Shown in pieces: positions 33,886 through 45,747 of a DNA stretch of 64,000 bases; within the stretch, counting starts at the first letter, position 1, and each line of letters begins with the position of its first letter. Under the pieces are notes generated by a model that saw only the letters and a program-made list of their open reading frames with translations, made no database searches and was not told the DNA's origin. The DNA is from Eutypella sp. D-1 (taxonomy: Eukaryota; Ascomycota; Sordariomycetes; Xylariales; Diatrypaceae). The stretch covers positions 682,001-746,000 of the forward strand of contig JAJTTP010000014.1 of assembly GCA_023313575.1 (NCBI GenBank). Direction: 5' to 3'. Position numbers and translations under genes: made by a program.

Positions 33886-35038
33886 ATGAACCCTCGAGCA
33901 CTCCTGCTCACGACTCTATCTGCTGCTGCCTGGGCACAGGAAACAGTTGATTTTGACGTCGATCCTAACAGCGTGCCTCTCTCAACTCGGGGTAAGGTCT
34001 TCCCTTTTATGACCTTTATGATATCTTCCCTACAATCACTTACTCGAAATATTTGAATAGCGTCATGGTGCACGTCCGAAATAAACGCGGTAAATACTTC
34101 ATCGAAGCTGGCGGGTCTTCGTAGCATTGCCACAAATCGAATTACTAACTTCTTCACTTGGCAGTGCAACACGCTCTGTGGGCAGATAATTGTGGACGGT
34201 AACTCATGTGACGCGGTATGATCATCATCGACAGATGGCGAGTCTATCTGATTCCTGGCTCTCTCTCTTTCTCTCTCATGACTATAAGGCTCCGCAGTAC
34301 TTATGATATGTGAAAAACCAGTCAACTTTCGAATACCAGTGCCGCTGCGCTAACGGCGGCGAACCCGACATGCCGGCGTTCACTGGCACGCTGCCGACTT
34401 TCGTGTGCAATCAAGCGTACTCCGACTGCGTCGCGGGTGCCCAGGGCAACGCCACGGCGCAGCGGGGATGTCGCGACGACATCGGGTCTCGTTGCGGCAC
34501 CACGGAGCCTGAGAGCGTCGTGCGCTCTGACTCTGGAGACGAACAACAAACGTCATCGAGGACTTCATCCTCTACGCTGGTCTCCACGTCCACAACATCC
34601 CCCTCATCAACCGCGCCATCATCTTCCGCGGATCCGGCAGCCTCAGATGCAGCAGAGGCATCATCGCCTAGGACCGCCTCCGATGGCGATGACGACGGCC
34701 TAGGGATAGGAGCGAAGGCGGGAATCGGCGTCGGCGCAGGACTAGGCGGCACGCTGGTCATCAGCGTGGTAGCTTACTTTATATACCGCTCGAGGAAGGC
34801 TGAGAAGGGCAGTGCCCCAGATCGGTTCGAGAAGCCCGAGCTGGCGGACACGCAGTGGTATGGCCACGAGCTGCACGCAGTCCACCACCAGGAGTTGGAG
34901 GCGCCCATAGGGACCCAGGAGATGCCTATAGAGAGGAGTCCCGTCGAGATGGGGATGAACGAGCGTGAGGAGTCGGAATTGAGGAGGCGGATGGGCGAGG
35001 AGCGGCCTGAACAGCAGCCACACACTCCGGGTCACTGA
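33886..35038 (+). CDS. Secreted cysteine-rich single-pass membrane protein, DUF7707-like, 300 aa, 4 exons
   Basis: Exons join(33886..33991,34061..34089,34165..34215,34322..35038); the introns are 69, 75 and 106 nt, with consistent phases and an ACTAAC branch site in the second. Residues 1-18 form a signal peptide ending AWAQ. The Cys-rich ectodomain contains VDPNSVPLSTRASWC, then CNTLCG, CDA, YQCRC and TLPTFVC, a pattern I associate with the fungal DUF7707 family. A Ser/Thr/Ala-rich stalk (about 135-185) probably carries O-glycans. A Gly-rich transmembrane helix (about 197-217) is followed by the stop-transfer YRSRK and a charged cytosolic tail of about 80 residues. Many family members instead end in a GPI signal, so a true tail is notable. 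Role in the wall or at the cell surface is inferred. The 29-nt second exon is short. Confidence 0.8.
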
Positions 35039-36692
35039 AATAGCCTCCTTGTGTAGTTGATGGACATTTCTAAATATGATGCCCAGAGTGAAATTTATCC
35101 ATGGTGCAAAACGTAGTAGAGCATTGGTTGGGCGTTGGTTGGGACTAATTGAACCAGAAGACGTATGTCTTGTAGCATTGCCAACTCTTCATTTAATGGA
35201 AGCTGAGAGTGGTGCTGAGGCGCTGGTGGGTCTGAAAATCGCTAGGCCATTCGCTTTTGAGGGCCAAGGGATAGGGGCAGTATGGTCTTCGATCCAATTG
35301 TTATATTGTACTCAAGCTTTGATTATACTTTAATGACAACCCCATGTATACGAAATCGACGCGTTCGCCTGATGACCTCCCCATAGACTACGCAAGTATG
35401 TTTCTGCATGAATCACATGAAAGGGGCTTAGCTTAGGTAGACGGACCATCATGAGTCCAGGCTATAAGAGAGCACGGCGGCGACGCGTAGAATTAGAATG
35501 GCTGCATGACGTAGATCCCGAATGCCGAAGCGCCACGAGGCTGTCCTTATCATGACGAGAAGAAGAAGGCTATGGAGGAGCAGATCCGATATAGGACCTT
35601 GCATGTGTATCCGGGGGGGTGGCGGTGTTGCGGTGGTGATCTAGCGAATGAGGTCTCAGCAAGCATCGACGTGCCAGAGATAACCAGGCCTCAAAGCCAC
35701 GAACAGTCGTCGGCCGGAGCTTCTTGGCTGTCTAGGTCCGTACTAAGAGCATTTTGTTATCTTTATAAAATGAGAGGCGGATGCCCATCGATTACATACC
35801 AGGTGTAGTTAAGTGTGTTCAACCACACTGTCTCGTTATCAGAGACCTCCCTGGCTTGGCAGATATAGGCCGTATAATTAGGTAGTTAGACTTATCTGCG
35901 GAGCCTGCCTGGATCAAGACTAGAGAGACACTAGTCCTACAACCTCCATCCGGGGAAGCAGAGCTTATCTCGTTCTCTCCCACCCCCACCATTTCCCAAG
36001 CCGGGTAGGCTATATATATATTTAATGGGGAGCCATCACGCTAGCTCCTGACTAGCTATCTCTTGGCTCCTCTCGAGCACCTGCGATATGTTTCGCCAAT
36101 CGACGCCGCATAGATGGATCCTCGAGGCAAGAAGGCCCCCCGGAGGCTGTTTCTTGAGATAAGTTTAGACAACCCAACGACGGGAGCAAGACAAGGCTAC
36201 TTTGTCGCGTCGGGCAGAGGGACCTCGGTAAATGGTGGCTTGTCAGCAATTATGATTAGTTGGGGTTTGACGGGAGGGATGTGCGTAATTATAGGCTACG
36301 GAGCTAGAGCGTAAGAAGGTCTGGATTCAACCTCCTTGGAAGGATGGACAACACGAAACTGTTGTCGAGGGGCCCAGCCGGCCATCTCGGTTGATGTTAT
36401 CAATATCACTGCCGTATCTCGGAGGGTGCAGGGACGGTAACACCCGTGGCTTTCGACTGGCATATAAGTACACCTGGTTGTCCAATTGATGTCTTCTATC
36501 ATACCCAATGTCTGGATTGCGTGGGTGTTTTACTTTAACTATTAGACGCACCACTATCGACATCTAAGAGGGCTGGATACCAAGAGTCGGCGGGCATAAT
36601 ACAATAACACGAGTCTTACTATACCCGACCAATATTGAATCATTATTTGCTAGGACCACGAGGCTTCACTATAGAAAGGCAAAGCTGAGATC
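35039..36692. other. Intergenic region upstream of the ammonium transporter
   Basis: No supported gene. Two HGATAR-type GATA sites on the minus strand (36496-36501 and 36554-36559) lie within 200 bp of the transporter start, but this number is about what chance gives. Small open frames (for example 36114-36314) lack recognisable domains. Confidence 0.5.
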
Positions 36693-38421
36693 ATGAGTAC
36701 CAGCACAATCGTTCCGGTCACGGAATGGCCGGACTGGCACGATGTCCCTGATGGGGGGGATCCCATCACGCAGGACCTTAACGCCCCTTACGACAAAGGG
36801 GATCTGTGTTGGATGCTTATTGGCACCGTACTGTGTTGGCAGATCACACCGGTGCGTTGAATCACACAAGGCCCGATTGTTCCAAGCCCACTCCCTATCG
36901 ATCATGCCCCAATTACCAGGGACCGATCTGCTAACGACAGTGCGTTAACTAGGCCATCGGGTTCCTCTATGCCGGTTTGAGCCGGAGAAAGTCTGCCCTG
37001 ACGATGGTCTTCCAGTCGCTCTTCTGCGCCTCCGTGGTCGCGATCCAGTTCTGGATCTACGGATACTCGCTGTACGAATCCCGGACCACAAACCCGATGT
37101 TTGGCGACATGTCCCTGGCGGGGCTACACCACGTTCTAGCATCGCCGTCCCAAGCGAATACCGACATCCCCGACATTCTGTATGCGGCTTTCGGGATGAC
37201 CTTCGTCACCGCCACGGCGATGATCCTGGCGGGCGCCATGTTAGAACGAGGGCGACTCTTCCCCAGTATGCTGTTCCTGTTGTGCTGGACCACCTTCGTC
37301 TATTACGTGTAAGCTGCCTCGAGGCCCCCCTTTTTTCATTCACCGTTGGAGCTCAATGCAATGATCTGAGAGCATGCCACCATTGACTGATTTTGCGGGC
37401 TAGGCTGGCATATTTCGAGTGGAATCCCGAAGGCTGGCTCTTCAAGCTGGGCGTCTATGACTTCGCGGGCTCCGGACCCGTGCACATCGCCTCCGGGTTC
37501 GGGGCCCTGGCCTGGTCGCTCATGCTCGGACCACGGGTGCGCGACGACGACACCGACGATCACGGCGACGGCAGCAAGGCGGCCAGGCGGAGACGCAGAC
37601 GCAGGCGGGCGCCGCACTACAAGCCGCACAACACGCTGCTGGTGGCGTTCGGGACGGTGATGATCTGGTTCGGGTGGTTCGCGTTCAACGGGGCGTCGAC
37701 GGCGAACCTGTCGCTGCGCAGCATCTACGCGGTGCTGAACACGAACCTGGCAGCCTGCGGCGGCGGCGTCGGGTGGGCGCTGCTCGAGTACGCGTTCGAC
37801 GGCGGCCGGTTCTCCATCGTGGGGTTCTGCACGGGCGTCATCGCGGGGCTCGTGGGCATCACGCCCGCCGCCGGCTTCGTGCCCGTCTACGTCGCCGCGC
37901 CCGTGGGCCTGCTGACCTCCTTCGGCTGTTTCTTCGCCGTCCGCTACCAGCACCTGCTGTGTCCCGCCCTGGACGACGGCCTCGACATCTTCGCCGTGCA
38001 CGGCGTCGGCGGCGTCATCGGCGACATCTTGACCGGCTTCTTCGCCGCCCGTTGGGTCCCCGCCCTCGACGGCGTGAGCGGCGACTCCTTCGACGGCGGC
38101 TGGTGGAACCACAACTGGGTCCAGGTCGGCTATCAGCTCGCTGCCGCCTGCACCTGCGCCGCTTGGTCCTTCGTCGTCTCCTGTATCCTGCTCTTTATCA
38201 TCGGCCGCATCCCCGGTATGAAGCTCCGCGCTGACGAGGCTGATGAGAAGAGAGGTCTCGATTATGCGTATCTCCGGGATGTGGATGCGGGGGCCTATGA
38301 CATGGAGTTCGGCGCGCGCACGCCGGCACTGGAGGGCGTTCTTCCCTCTGATACTAGTGATCGTAGCTCAGATCGGGTTGTCGGGGTTGCGGGGAGTGTT
38401 AGGGCGAATAAGGTGGGTTAA
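36693..38421 (+). CDS. Ammonium transporter (Mep/Amt family), 510 aa, 3 exons
   Basis: Plasma-membrane ammonium uptake or sensing protein. Exons join(36693..36851,36953..37308,37404..38421); the introns are 101 and 95 nt, with a GCTAAC branch in the first. The frame joins as ITP/AIGFLYAGLSRRKSAL and FVYYV/LAYFEWNP. About eleven hydrophobic helices are seen. Diagnostic elements are PVHIASGFGAL (first pore histidine), WFGWFAFNGAS, and the second pore histidine in DIFAVHGVGGVIGDIL. WWNHNWVQVGYQLA precedes the last helix, and a cytosolic tail of about 70 residues follows. An Arg-rich loop (RRRRRRR-like, about 235-245) between helices is unusually basic. Fungal AMT genes are usually controlled by GATA factors under nitrogen limitation; only two weak GATA sites lie upstream. 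It is convergent with an SDR gene 185 bp away. Confidence 0.95.
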
Positions 38422-38606
38422 GGGACCTATGTACCGGTCGATGTATTTGCGTTGGTTTCAATGTTAGGCGTACGCCAGGGCTGCTGCATGCGTCCATTGT
38501 ACCTAGAGGGGTGTCCAAAACGGGAATTCGGAAAGTACACATTAAACTAATAATATTGTATTGTCAAAATGTACAACCGGATTACGCGGACTTAGAACGG
38601 CCTGGG

Positions 38607-39740
38607 TTACTTTCCAGGCCCGACGATGGCGGCCTTGATGGCGTTGACGTAGTCCAGTACCCATCCCGTCCAGCCCCTTATCCGCTCGACGTGGTGCAGC
38701 ATCCTGGTGAACCGGTACACGAAGACCTCGACGGCCTCGTAGTCATGGGCGTAGATCTCCCACGCGCCCCTGACCACGGTGCCCTCTCTGCCGCCCTCCG
38801 CATCGTCGTCTCCGACCCCCTCGTCTTCCTTCCCCTCTACGAGCTCCACGATCTCGAACTCGTCCTCTCCGCTCGCGGGGTTGGGGGTGCGGACCCTGGG
38901 GCCGACAGCGAGCGCGCGCCCGACGACGGAGCCGTCGGCCACGAGCCTCGTGCCAGCGTCGACGACGGCGTCCACGGACCCGATGCCGCTGCCGGCTAGG
39001 AACATCTGGCCGACGGGCGGCACGATCGCCGTACGGATGAAGTAGGGACACAACATGTTGACGCGGACGCCGCGCCGCCACGCCGTGCCGCGCAGCGCCC
39101 GGAACAGGCCTACCACCGCGTGCTTCGACGCCGTGTACTGCGGGTTCGGCGTGAAGGGCATTAGGCCCGCTATCGACCCGATCAGCAGGAGATGTCTGTC
39201 GCGCGCATCCAAATTGTTGCCTTTTCTTCGGTCGTTCCGGGATAGCCAGTACATGGCCAGATGGGCCGTGTACATGACGCCCGTAATGTTGACGTCGAGG
39301 CACTTCAGGTTCGGCTTACTGGGGCCGCCCTTCTCGTCCCCGGCGGCAGGGGGGTCGCCGCTGCAGAAGTCGGACCCGACGTCCCGGATCCCCGCGTTGG
39401 CAACGACGGCGTCGAGACCAGAACTAAGTCTTAGCGCGGCCTCGCGGAAGAATTCGGCCTGCGAGTCCCAGGACGCCACGTCGCAGCGCAGATAATGGTG
39501 GTGGGGGCGACCGGTGGAGCGCCTGAGATCCGCGACGAGGGCTTCGCCGGCGGCGTCGGCGACGTCGCCGATGATGATGCGCGCACCGCGCGCCGCCCAG
39601 CGGCGGGCGAAGGCGGCGCCGAACCCCGATGCGCCGCCCGTGATCGCGATCGTCTTCCCCGCCAGCCCTGACGCCTCGTCGTATGGCGCCGTGGGGTCTA
39701 GCGGCGGGGACTGCTTGATCGTCTCCACGATGTTGTACAT
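38607..39740 (-). CDS. Short-chain dehydrogenase/reductase, 377 aa
   Basis: NAD(P)-dependent oxidoreductase of the classical SDR superfamily. Single exon. Cofactor motif TGGASGFG (34-41), then an acidic residue after the second strand (GDV, 58-60), which favours NAD. NAG lies at 115-117. The catalytic set is Asn151, Ser189 (in IGSIAG), Tyr202 and Lys206 (in YTASK). The C-terminal ~110 residues are longer than usual and include an acidic loop (GKEDEGVGDDDAEG) and a helical end with HHVERIRGW. The layout resembles fungal 15-hydroxyprostaglandin dehydrogenase-like SDRs, but the substrate is unknown. Codon use is GC-rich, like its convergent neighbour, the ammonium transporter. Confidence 0.92.
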   Translation of the reverse strand: MYNIVETIKQSPPLDPTAPYDEASGLAGKTIAITGGASGFGAAFARRWAARGARIIIGDVADAAGEALVADLRRSTGRPHHHYLRCDVASWDSQAEFFREAALRLSSGLDAVVANAGIRDVGSDFCSGDPPAAGDEKGGPSKPNLKCLDVNITGVMYTAHLAMYWLSRNDRRKGNNLDARDRHLLLIGSIAGLMPFTPNPQYTASKHAVVGLFRALRGTAWRRGVRVNMLCPYFIRTAIVPPVGQMFLAGSGIGSVDAVVDAGTRLVADGSVVGRALAVGPRVRTPNPASGEDEFEIVELVEGKEDEGVGDDDAEGGREGTVVRGAWEIYAHDYEAVEVFVYRFTRMLHHVERIRGWTGWVLDYVNAIKAAIVGPGK

Positions 39741-42341
39741 TGTTGGGGGGTTTTTGTTTAAAAACTCTCGGTCCTGCGAACCCTTACCCTCTTTTCTTAC
39801 TTACGTCTAATTTAGGGCTGATCACGTATGTCAGTCAGAGACCGGCCTGGACTCGAGCTGATATCTTACCTATATATATACTGCGCAGGCAGCTGGACCC
39901 CTCTCTATCGAGGGGCATCCGGGCGGTGTGACGCCCCCAGCTTTGCGGCCGCACTCGCCATCCTGATAGTCGTCCCGCTCCCGTTCTGCTTATCTAACCC
40001 GCACCTATGGTTTTGTGCTCTGACTCGTGCGGGGTACTCGGGGGGCCAGTCTTTGGTGCCACGCCCAAAATATAGTTGAACCGTTCCCCCGGCCCCGGTG
40101 TGATGTATATAGCATGCGTACTTATATAGGCTGCTCAATGTTTTTTCTCTCTTGGCGATTTCCTAAAGCCCAACAAGACAGGTTCTTACGTGATGATTTA
40201 CGACAGACACTTACTACGTTGAAGTTGATTTGCTTCTAGGGTAGTGCTTATTGTATGCAGAAAACTAGAGTAGTAGGTGCACGTACTCGCTTTTCCCTAA
40301 CCACTATACTATGTAAACTCCCTATCTACGTAGGCAGAGGCGGAATGGGCGGATCCGCACTGGATCGTAGCTTGCGTGGCGGCTCCAAGGGCGAAATGAC
40401 CGATCGTCATAGTTCAGCAGCTGTCGCCAGCTAACCAGAGCCTCAGTAACAGTATGTTTCGGTTGGTTAGGTTTCAAGAATACATATCAATATCTACTCG
40501 CGAAGCAAGTGGCCTAATGCCCAATATTAGCGAACACAAAAGACAATCTGTTGAAAAACCTACCGACATTAACCAATACGTAAAGGGCAATCCCAGGAAT
40601 CCTGCAGCCCTCATCTCATAGTCGGCTAGTAATAGACGCCATCCCGGAGCGGGGAAACAGAAATTCCAGTCTGTCAAATTCATCCATATACCGTCAACTT
40701 GGTAGGTGGTATATTAACAGGAGATATTACTGTGTACTAATGGGGCTACCCGATTTGGGGGCCACGGTAAAAGTCGGCCAGCGCCTGCGCTTCAAACTAC
40801 GGATCCGTCTCTGGGAGACATTGGTAGGCGAAGCAGCAGCGTGAATGCAACGTTAAGAGACGTTGGCGTGCCATAGTAGCTGGAGCGGGTAGCACCGCAG
40901 GGTCTCATACTGCGCTCTGATGAATATACCATACCGTACATAGACTTACCTACCTGGCAACGTCACGAAGGGGGCTCACTGGCACATTGATAGGCTGCCG
41001 ACGTCCAACCGTCTGTCTGTCTGTCTGTCACGGACAGGTACGGGTATACGTGCATCTTTTTGGTTTCATAAAAAAATTTTTTTGACCGGGACGGCTCCGA
41101 GACATTTTCGATGTCGGTGTAGAGAATTGAGACCACTTGGGCAGCGTTGTCTTGAGAAGCTGCCTACTTGTGTCGACAGGAAGGTAACTTATATGGCTAT
41201 CGTCCAAGCCAACGCGAATGACAGGCTACAAACGCTCAGATACAATAGCTAGCATTAAGCATAAATAAAGTCGTGACATCGGTCGATAGGAGATCATATG
41301 CATATTCCCGGCCGTACTTGGTGTGTTTCACGAGGTTGTTGACACCAAGGACGCGTTAAGTGGTCGGTGGCTTGAGAGGTGGCGGAAATGATACTCTGAT
41401 CTCCATCCAATGGATACACTGTACGTGCATAAATGCCGGAGTTTTGTATATACATAGGCGGAACCCATTCAGCAAACGCCGGGTGCGAACTAAAAGTATC
41501 AAGTAGGTACCTTATGTGCCATAATTAATAAGGCGTTTATAGTGATTTATAGATTTATAGTGGGGAGAGGGGGCGGACGGATAGCGGGATCCACCCACCG
41601 ACCCCCATATGTGTACTTTATACATACATACCCTAGGCACCTAGGCAGGCAGTAAAGGCAGTAAAGGCAGTAATCACTCCCCACTTCTATCTGATCTCGC
41701 GGTTGTCATAGCAAAGTGCAGTGTTCACTTGCAAACAAAATTTAAGTTTGGCACGGTTATTCGATTTGTTTACTCCACGATTCAAACCAACCAGGCGTAA
41801 GCTTTGACCCTTTTAATGTTAGAAATTAGTTAGAAGGGAAAGGAAAGAAAGAAAGGAAGAAAAAAAAAAACATCAGTTTCATCAGATCATTCCTTCCTTC
41901 TCCATCATCATCATCACCATTTCGTTCGCGTCGACTTTTCCCCCATCTCTCTATTATCATTTGCATTCATTCCATTTGTATCAACCGGGCCTTTAAACTC
42001 AAGGGATTTATTTTAATTACTGTAATGAGATAAGCGCGATAGGCATTTCTCTCCCATCTAGTCCAAAAATAGTTTTTCCACACGCCCTTGCAGTCAGCCC
42101 CGGTTCATTCATATACATACGTAACCTATACTCACATATACCATACATTCATTACTTTGATTAACCTAACTACCTGCCTACTTGTAGTAGAGCGCGAAAC
42201 ATTTTCTTTCAGGGCAGTTCCAGGCAGGGTTCTTGGAAACTAACTAAGCCTAAAACTTTTTAAAGTACGAAGTAAAATTGTCGTCGTTAGTCGTCGTTGG
42301 TCGTCGTTCATATTTCGATAATTCGATTATCCGAGTGCCAA
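39741..42341. other. 2.6-kb intergenic region, divergent
   Basis: Lies between the starts of the SDR and She3-like genes. It contains a (GTCT)n run at 41011-41029, an A7T7 palindrome at 41070-41083, TAGGTACC and CCTAGGCACCTAGG words near 41504 and 41632, and a (GTAAAGGCA)-type short tandem repeat near 41651-41672. No gene is supported. Confidence 0.5.
41011..41029 (+). repeat. (GTCT)n tetranucleotide repeat
   Basis: Four to five consecutive GTCT units, ending in CACGGACAG. Confidence 0.85.
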
Positions 42342-42658
42342 ATGAGGTTCTACAAGTCCCGGCGCTCTGCTAAGAGTCGCGATTCCTTAAACCCCAAACA
42401 AGCCAACGTCGAAAACGGTAAGTTGATTTGATTACTTTTTGAGTTACTCCCGGGGGGGTCCTCTAGTGAATTCCCATCTCCATAACCTTGTCACTTTACC
42501 TTGTCATTTCACGGTTATACCCCGTTATACCCTCCCAGTACCCCAGTACTCTCTCTCTCTATGTAGGCCGTTCGTCTTGTTCGGTTTGTTTCGTTCGTCA
42601 ATTCCCTTGTTACCTTACTTCTACAAACCTAGAAACGAACATATAGGCACACACACAC

Positions 42659-42696
<38 letters not shown>

Positions 42697-44103
42697 TGTA
42701 GCATCCAAGAACGAACCGTACAATAGGACAAAGACCAAAACGAACCCCCATTTCGACTGCTGAAACTCGAGTGTATACGGAATAATATTAATAAACCCCC
42801 CTTCTCTGCAGTGACACCACCTTCGAGCGCGGCATCCAATGCGAACCAAAATACAACCTCCACGCCTGCCTCACCAGGCAACATGAACCAGAAGAGAAAA
42901 ACTAACGGCGCGACGCCCGAACCCAAATCCAAGAATAACAACTCCTCAGCAACTTACGGAACTCCCACAAGCTTAGCATCCTCTCCAAAGATCGTAGCCA
43001 ATGGAAACAACAGAGCCTCTACAATCCGAACAGTCCCCAGCTTCGACATCCCCTCAGAACCCTCTTCGCCTTCCGCCAGGGACAGTGGCTTTTCCGGTTC
43101 CGTTCACAGCTCTGCCAGTGCTGTATCAGACGTATCCCAGTCCGAACAGAGCGCGTCCACCGTGAGACAAAAACAGCAGTCCCCGGAACCTCCCTCACCC
43201 TCCAAGATGTCAGAAAGCCTCACGTCCCCCTCCCTGAGCGATGGTCCTTCACGGATCCACGACGATGCGGTAGACGCATCACTACAAGTCCCTAATACCA
43301 CACCAGTAGACGATCACTTTGCCCGTGAATCCTCACCTCAGTGGGATGGAGCCGTTGGCAAGGCTGGGCTTGGAAAGACCGGCAGAGTCATTAACAAGCT
43401 GGTATCCGACAACGAGGCCCTGAGGCGAGATCTCCAGATAGAGCGACTGAAGGCCGAAGAGTCGAAGCAGGCCGCCAAACTCCTGGAAGACAAGATGGAG
43501 CGCATGGTATCAGAATACGAGTCACGGTTATTAGAGGCAACCGTCACCAAGACCCTACTTGTTCGGAAGGAGAGACAGGTCGAAACACTACAGTCCGCAG
43601 TCGAACTCGAGAAGAAGCGCACGACCGATGCCCAAGACAAGGAACGAACCTGGCGCGAGGAATTAGAGAAGGGCCGCCGTGACGCCACCGTGCAGGTCGA
43701 GGAGGCGAATGCGCTGGCTGCGCTTATGGAGGGCCGGTACAACGCCATCTCGTCACACTGGAAGGGCCAGGGCGAAGAAGTCAAACGCGCCATGGTCGGA
43801 CTCAATGAGAGGATAAGAACCCTCAGTTTAGAGCGCAAGAGCGACGACGAAAGGATCAATACCCTACGCGACCTTTGTGATCAACAGGATGGAAATATCC
43901 GAGACTTGATACGGCAGAAGGACGAGATATCCCGGGCGTTCGAGGACTACAAGCGTCAACAGGAGACCATGCTAAAGGGCATAAAAGAACACGCCCGTGA
44001 GAGAGAAGAGGAGCAGGCCCGGAATATCGAGGAGTCAAAACGAGTACTCGGCCAACTGAGATGGGCACTAAACGTCAAGCAGAACGTGAAGGGTGCCCAA
44101 TAA
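42342..44103 (+). CDS. she3: She3-like coiled-coil protein, 455 aa, 2 exons
   Basis: Exons join(42342..42417,42812..44103). The 394-nt intron is the longest in the window, has GTAAGT and CTGCAG ends, and splits a Val codon in phase 1. The first exon encodes a basic start, MRFYKSRRSAKSR. Residues about 27-190 are Ser/Pro/Thr-rich and probably disordered. From about 205 to the end runs an almost continuous coiled coil starting GRVINKLVSDNEALRRDL and including EGRYNAISSHWKGQGEEVKR and LGQLRWALNVK near the C-terminus. Filamentous-fungal proteins with this layout are usually called SWI5-dependent HO expression protein 3 (She3), which in yeast links ASH1 mRNA to a type V myosin. Whether it moves mRNA here is unknown. 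The alternative is another cytoskeletal coiled-coil protein. Confidence 0.7.
42648..42693 (+). repeat. Compound (CA)n-(CT)n microsatellite in the She3-like intron
   Basis: CA repeat at 42648-42660, then AAA, then about fifteen CT units at 42664-42693. It lies inside the only intron of the She3-like gene, about 120 bp before the acceptor, and forms a very long pyrimidine tract. Confidence 0.95.
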
Positions 44104-45747
44104 TCGGCACAGAAGTGCAGCGAAAGATTTAGACGGAACTACCCATCAACGCCTTATAGCCCACCCACCTACATCTTGTTCCGTCTATATGGATTGACCT
44201 ACTAACTCAATCGAAGACGGGCCTCCTCCCGTGGCAGGAGTATTGGGACTCCTGCAACGAATACTATTACTACATCTATCTCTGCCTTGCTATCTAGCTA
44301 TCAAGACTATACAGCCTAGCATGCGACGCACCTAAGGGAGGTGCCCACTATTAACGACCGGTTCAAGATTTTTTACTTCTCTCAAACGCATATCTCTTAG
44401 CAAGCAAGCCACGCGGGAATGAGCACATAAAAAGGGAAGGGCCAAAAGGGTGGGTTGGGGGCGCTTCAGAATGCCAAAGCATCAGTTGAATCTGGATAAT
44501 CACTTTTTTTACCTTTTTTTTTCTTTGGAACGGCGTTTGGAGGCGCCTTGTCCGGAATCCCCGGGAAGAAATAACTCAAGAAATCAAGAGAAACCTTTTT
44601 ATTTTATTTTTTCACTTTCCCTACTTCAACGTATGTTGTTCCCTTTTCTCCAAAGAAAGCTGTGGTTTTTTATGTTCTGGCGGGACCTAGTTTTGTCCAT
44701 CCCGGCGGCCGTTGGAGAGAGATATGACGCATGTGTGTATATTAAGCGAACCCCCCTTTTTTTCTTCTTCGCCCCTCTCCTTCTCTGTAACCACGACGCG
44801 ACTCCTCCCCTCCTTATTTTTAGAACCCCTTTTTTTTCTTTCCTTTTGTTTTCCTCTTCGACGTCTTTTTCCTTCGTCTCTTATTTTTTTGGCATATACC
44901 CCGGGGGCACCTATTTTATCAAGTTAACTTTTCTTTTTTCTTTTTTTGTGTTTCTTTCGTCATGGGCTGGGGAACGGGGGGGGGATAGGAACCGGAGTGG
45001 GAGGAAGGGGGGCGGAAATAAATGTCCCTTTTTTGTGTTTGTACGTGGTGGTGGGTAGGAAGAGAAATATACAAATCTTCGAAATTCGAAACGCGCTCTC
45101 TATGTAGTAAGACTCTCTGACCTGTTCTGGCGTAAGCGGCGAGCGGACATACAGTTGACATCGAATGTTACATCGTGAGGAGTGCATTTTTGAAGCCGGG
45201 GTTTTGCTTTCTAGGCAGTGCCTTAGCTCGGCAACGTGATGGCGTAGGACCACAAACTACATACTAGTTATCTACATTGACTCAGCGATTGAGGAACAGG
45301 CAGGACCTGGCGGGAGGAGAAGGGGTGGTGGGGTTCTCTGCCTCTCCTTGTCTCGACTATCGCTGTTTCGACATGTTTAGGATAACTACTAGCCTGAGTT
45401 AACGGGGCTATATGCAATAGCCAGCTCCTTGCACGGTCTCCCTCCTGCCCTCTTCCACCGCATACTCGAGATAGGTAGTGAACTGGAGCCAGACTGCTAT
45501 TCCTGATCATATCAACCTGTTGCATATGCATATGCATAGGCATAAGCACAACAATACCATCGAAGCTCTGCATTTTTCTCCGTTTCACATCTACAGAACC
45601 GGTCCGACACAGCATCGTAATGGGTAGGGGAACGCTGGGGCGGTGGGAAATGCCGTTGCTCTTGCCGCGCAGATCCCCCATCCCAAGCCAAAGACAAAAA
45701 ATCCCCTTCCCCCGGTCCCCCGGCGACCCTAGCAAAATTTTTCCTCA
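44104..45747. other. Convergent intergenic region
   Basis: Lies between the 3' ends of the She3-like and WW-domain genes. It is T-rich (44500-44960) and holds a TGCATA direct repeat near 45521-45545. A 202-codon open frame at 44450-45058 is Phe/Ser-rich low complexity and is not supported. Confidence 0.55.

Noticed and set aside
36496..36559. Two GATA-factor sites upstream of the ammonium transporter as proof of nitrogen control
   Set aside because: The number of sites is about what chance gives in this length, so it is noted only as weak context.
37336..38112. 258-codon minus-strand open frame
   Set aside because: Antisense shadow of the GC-rich last exon of the ammonium transporter.
44450..45058. 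202-codon plus-strand open frame
   Set aside because: Phe/Ser/Leu-rich because of T-tracts; no domain, and it lies in a convergent 3' region.
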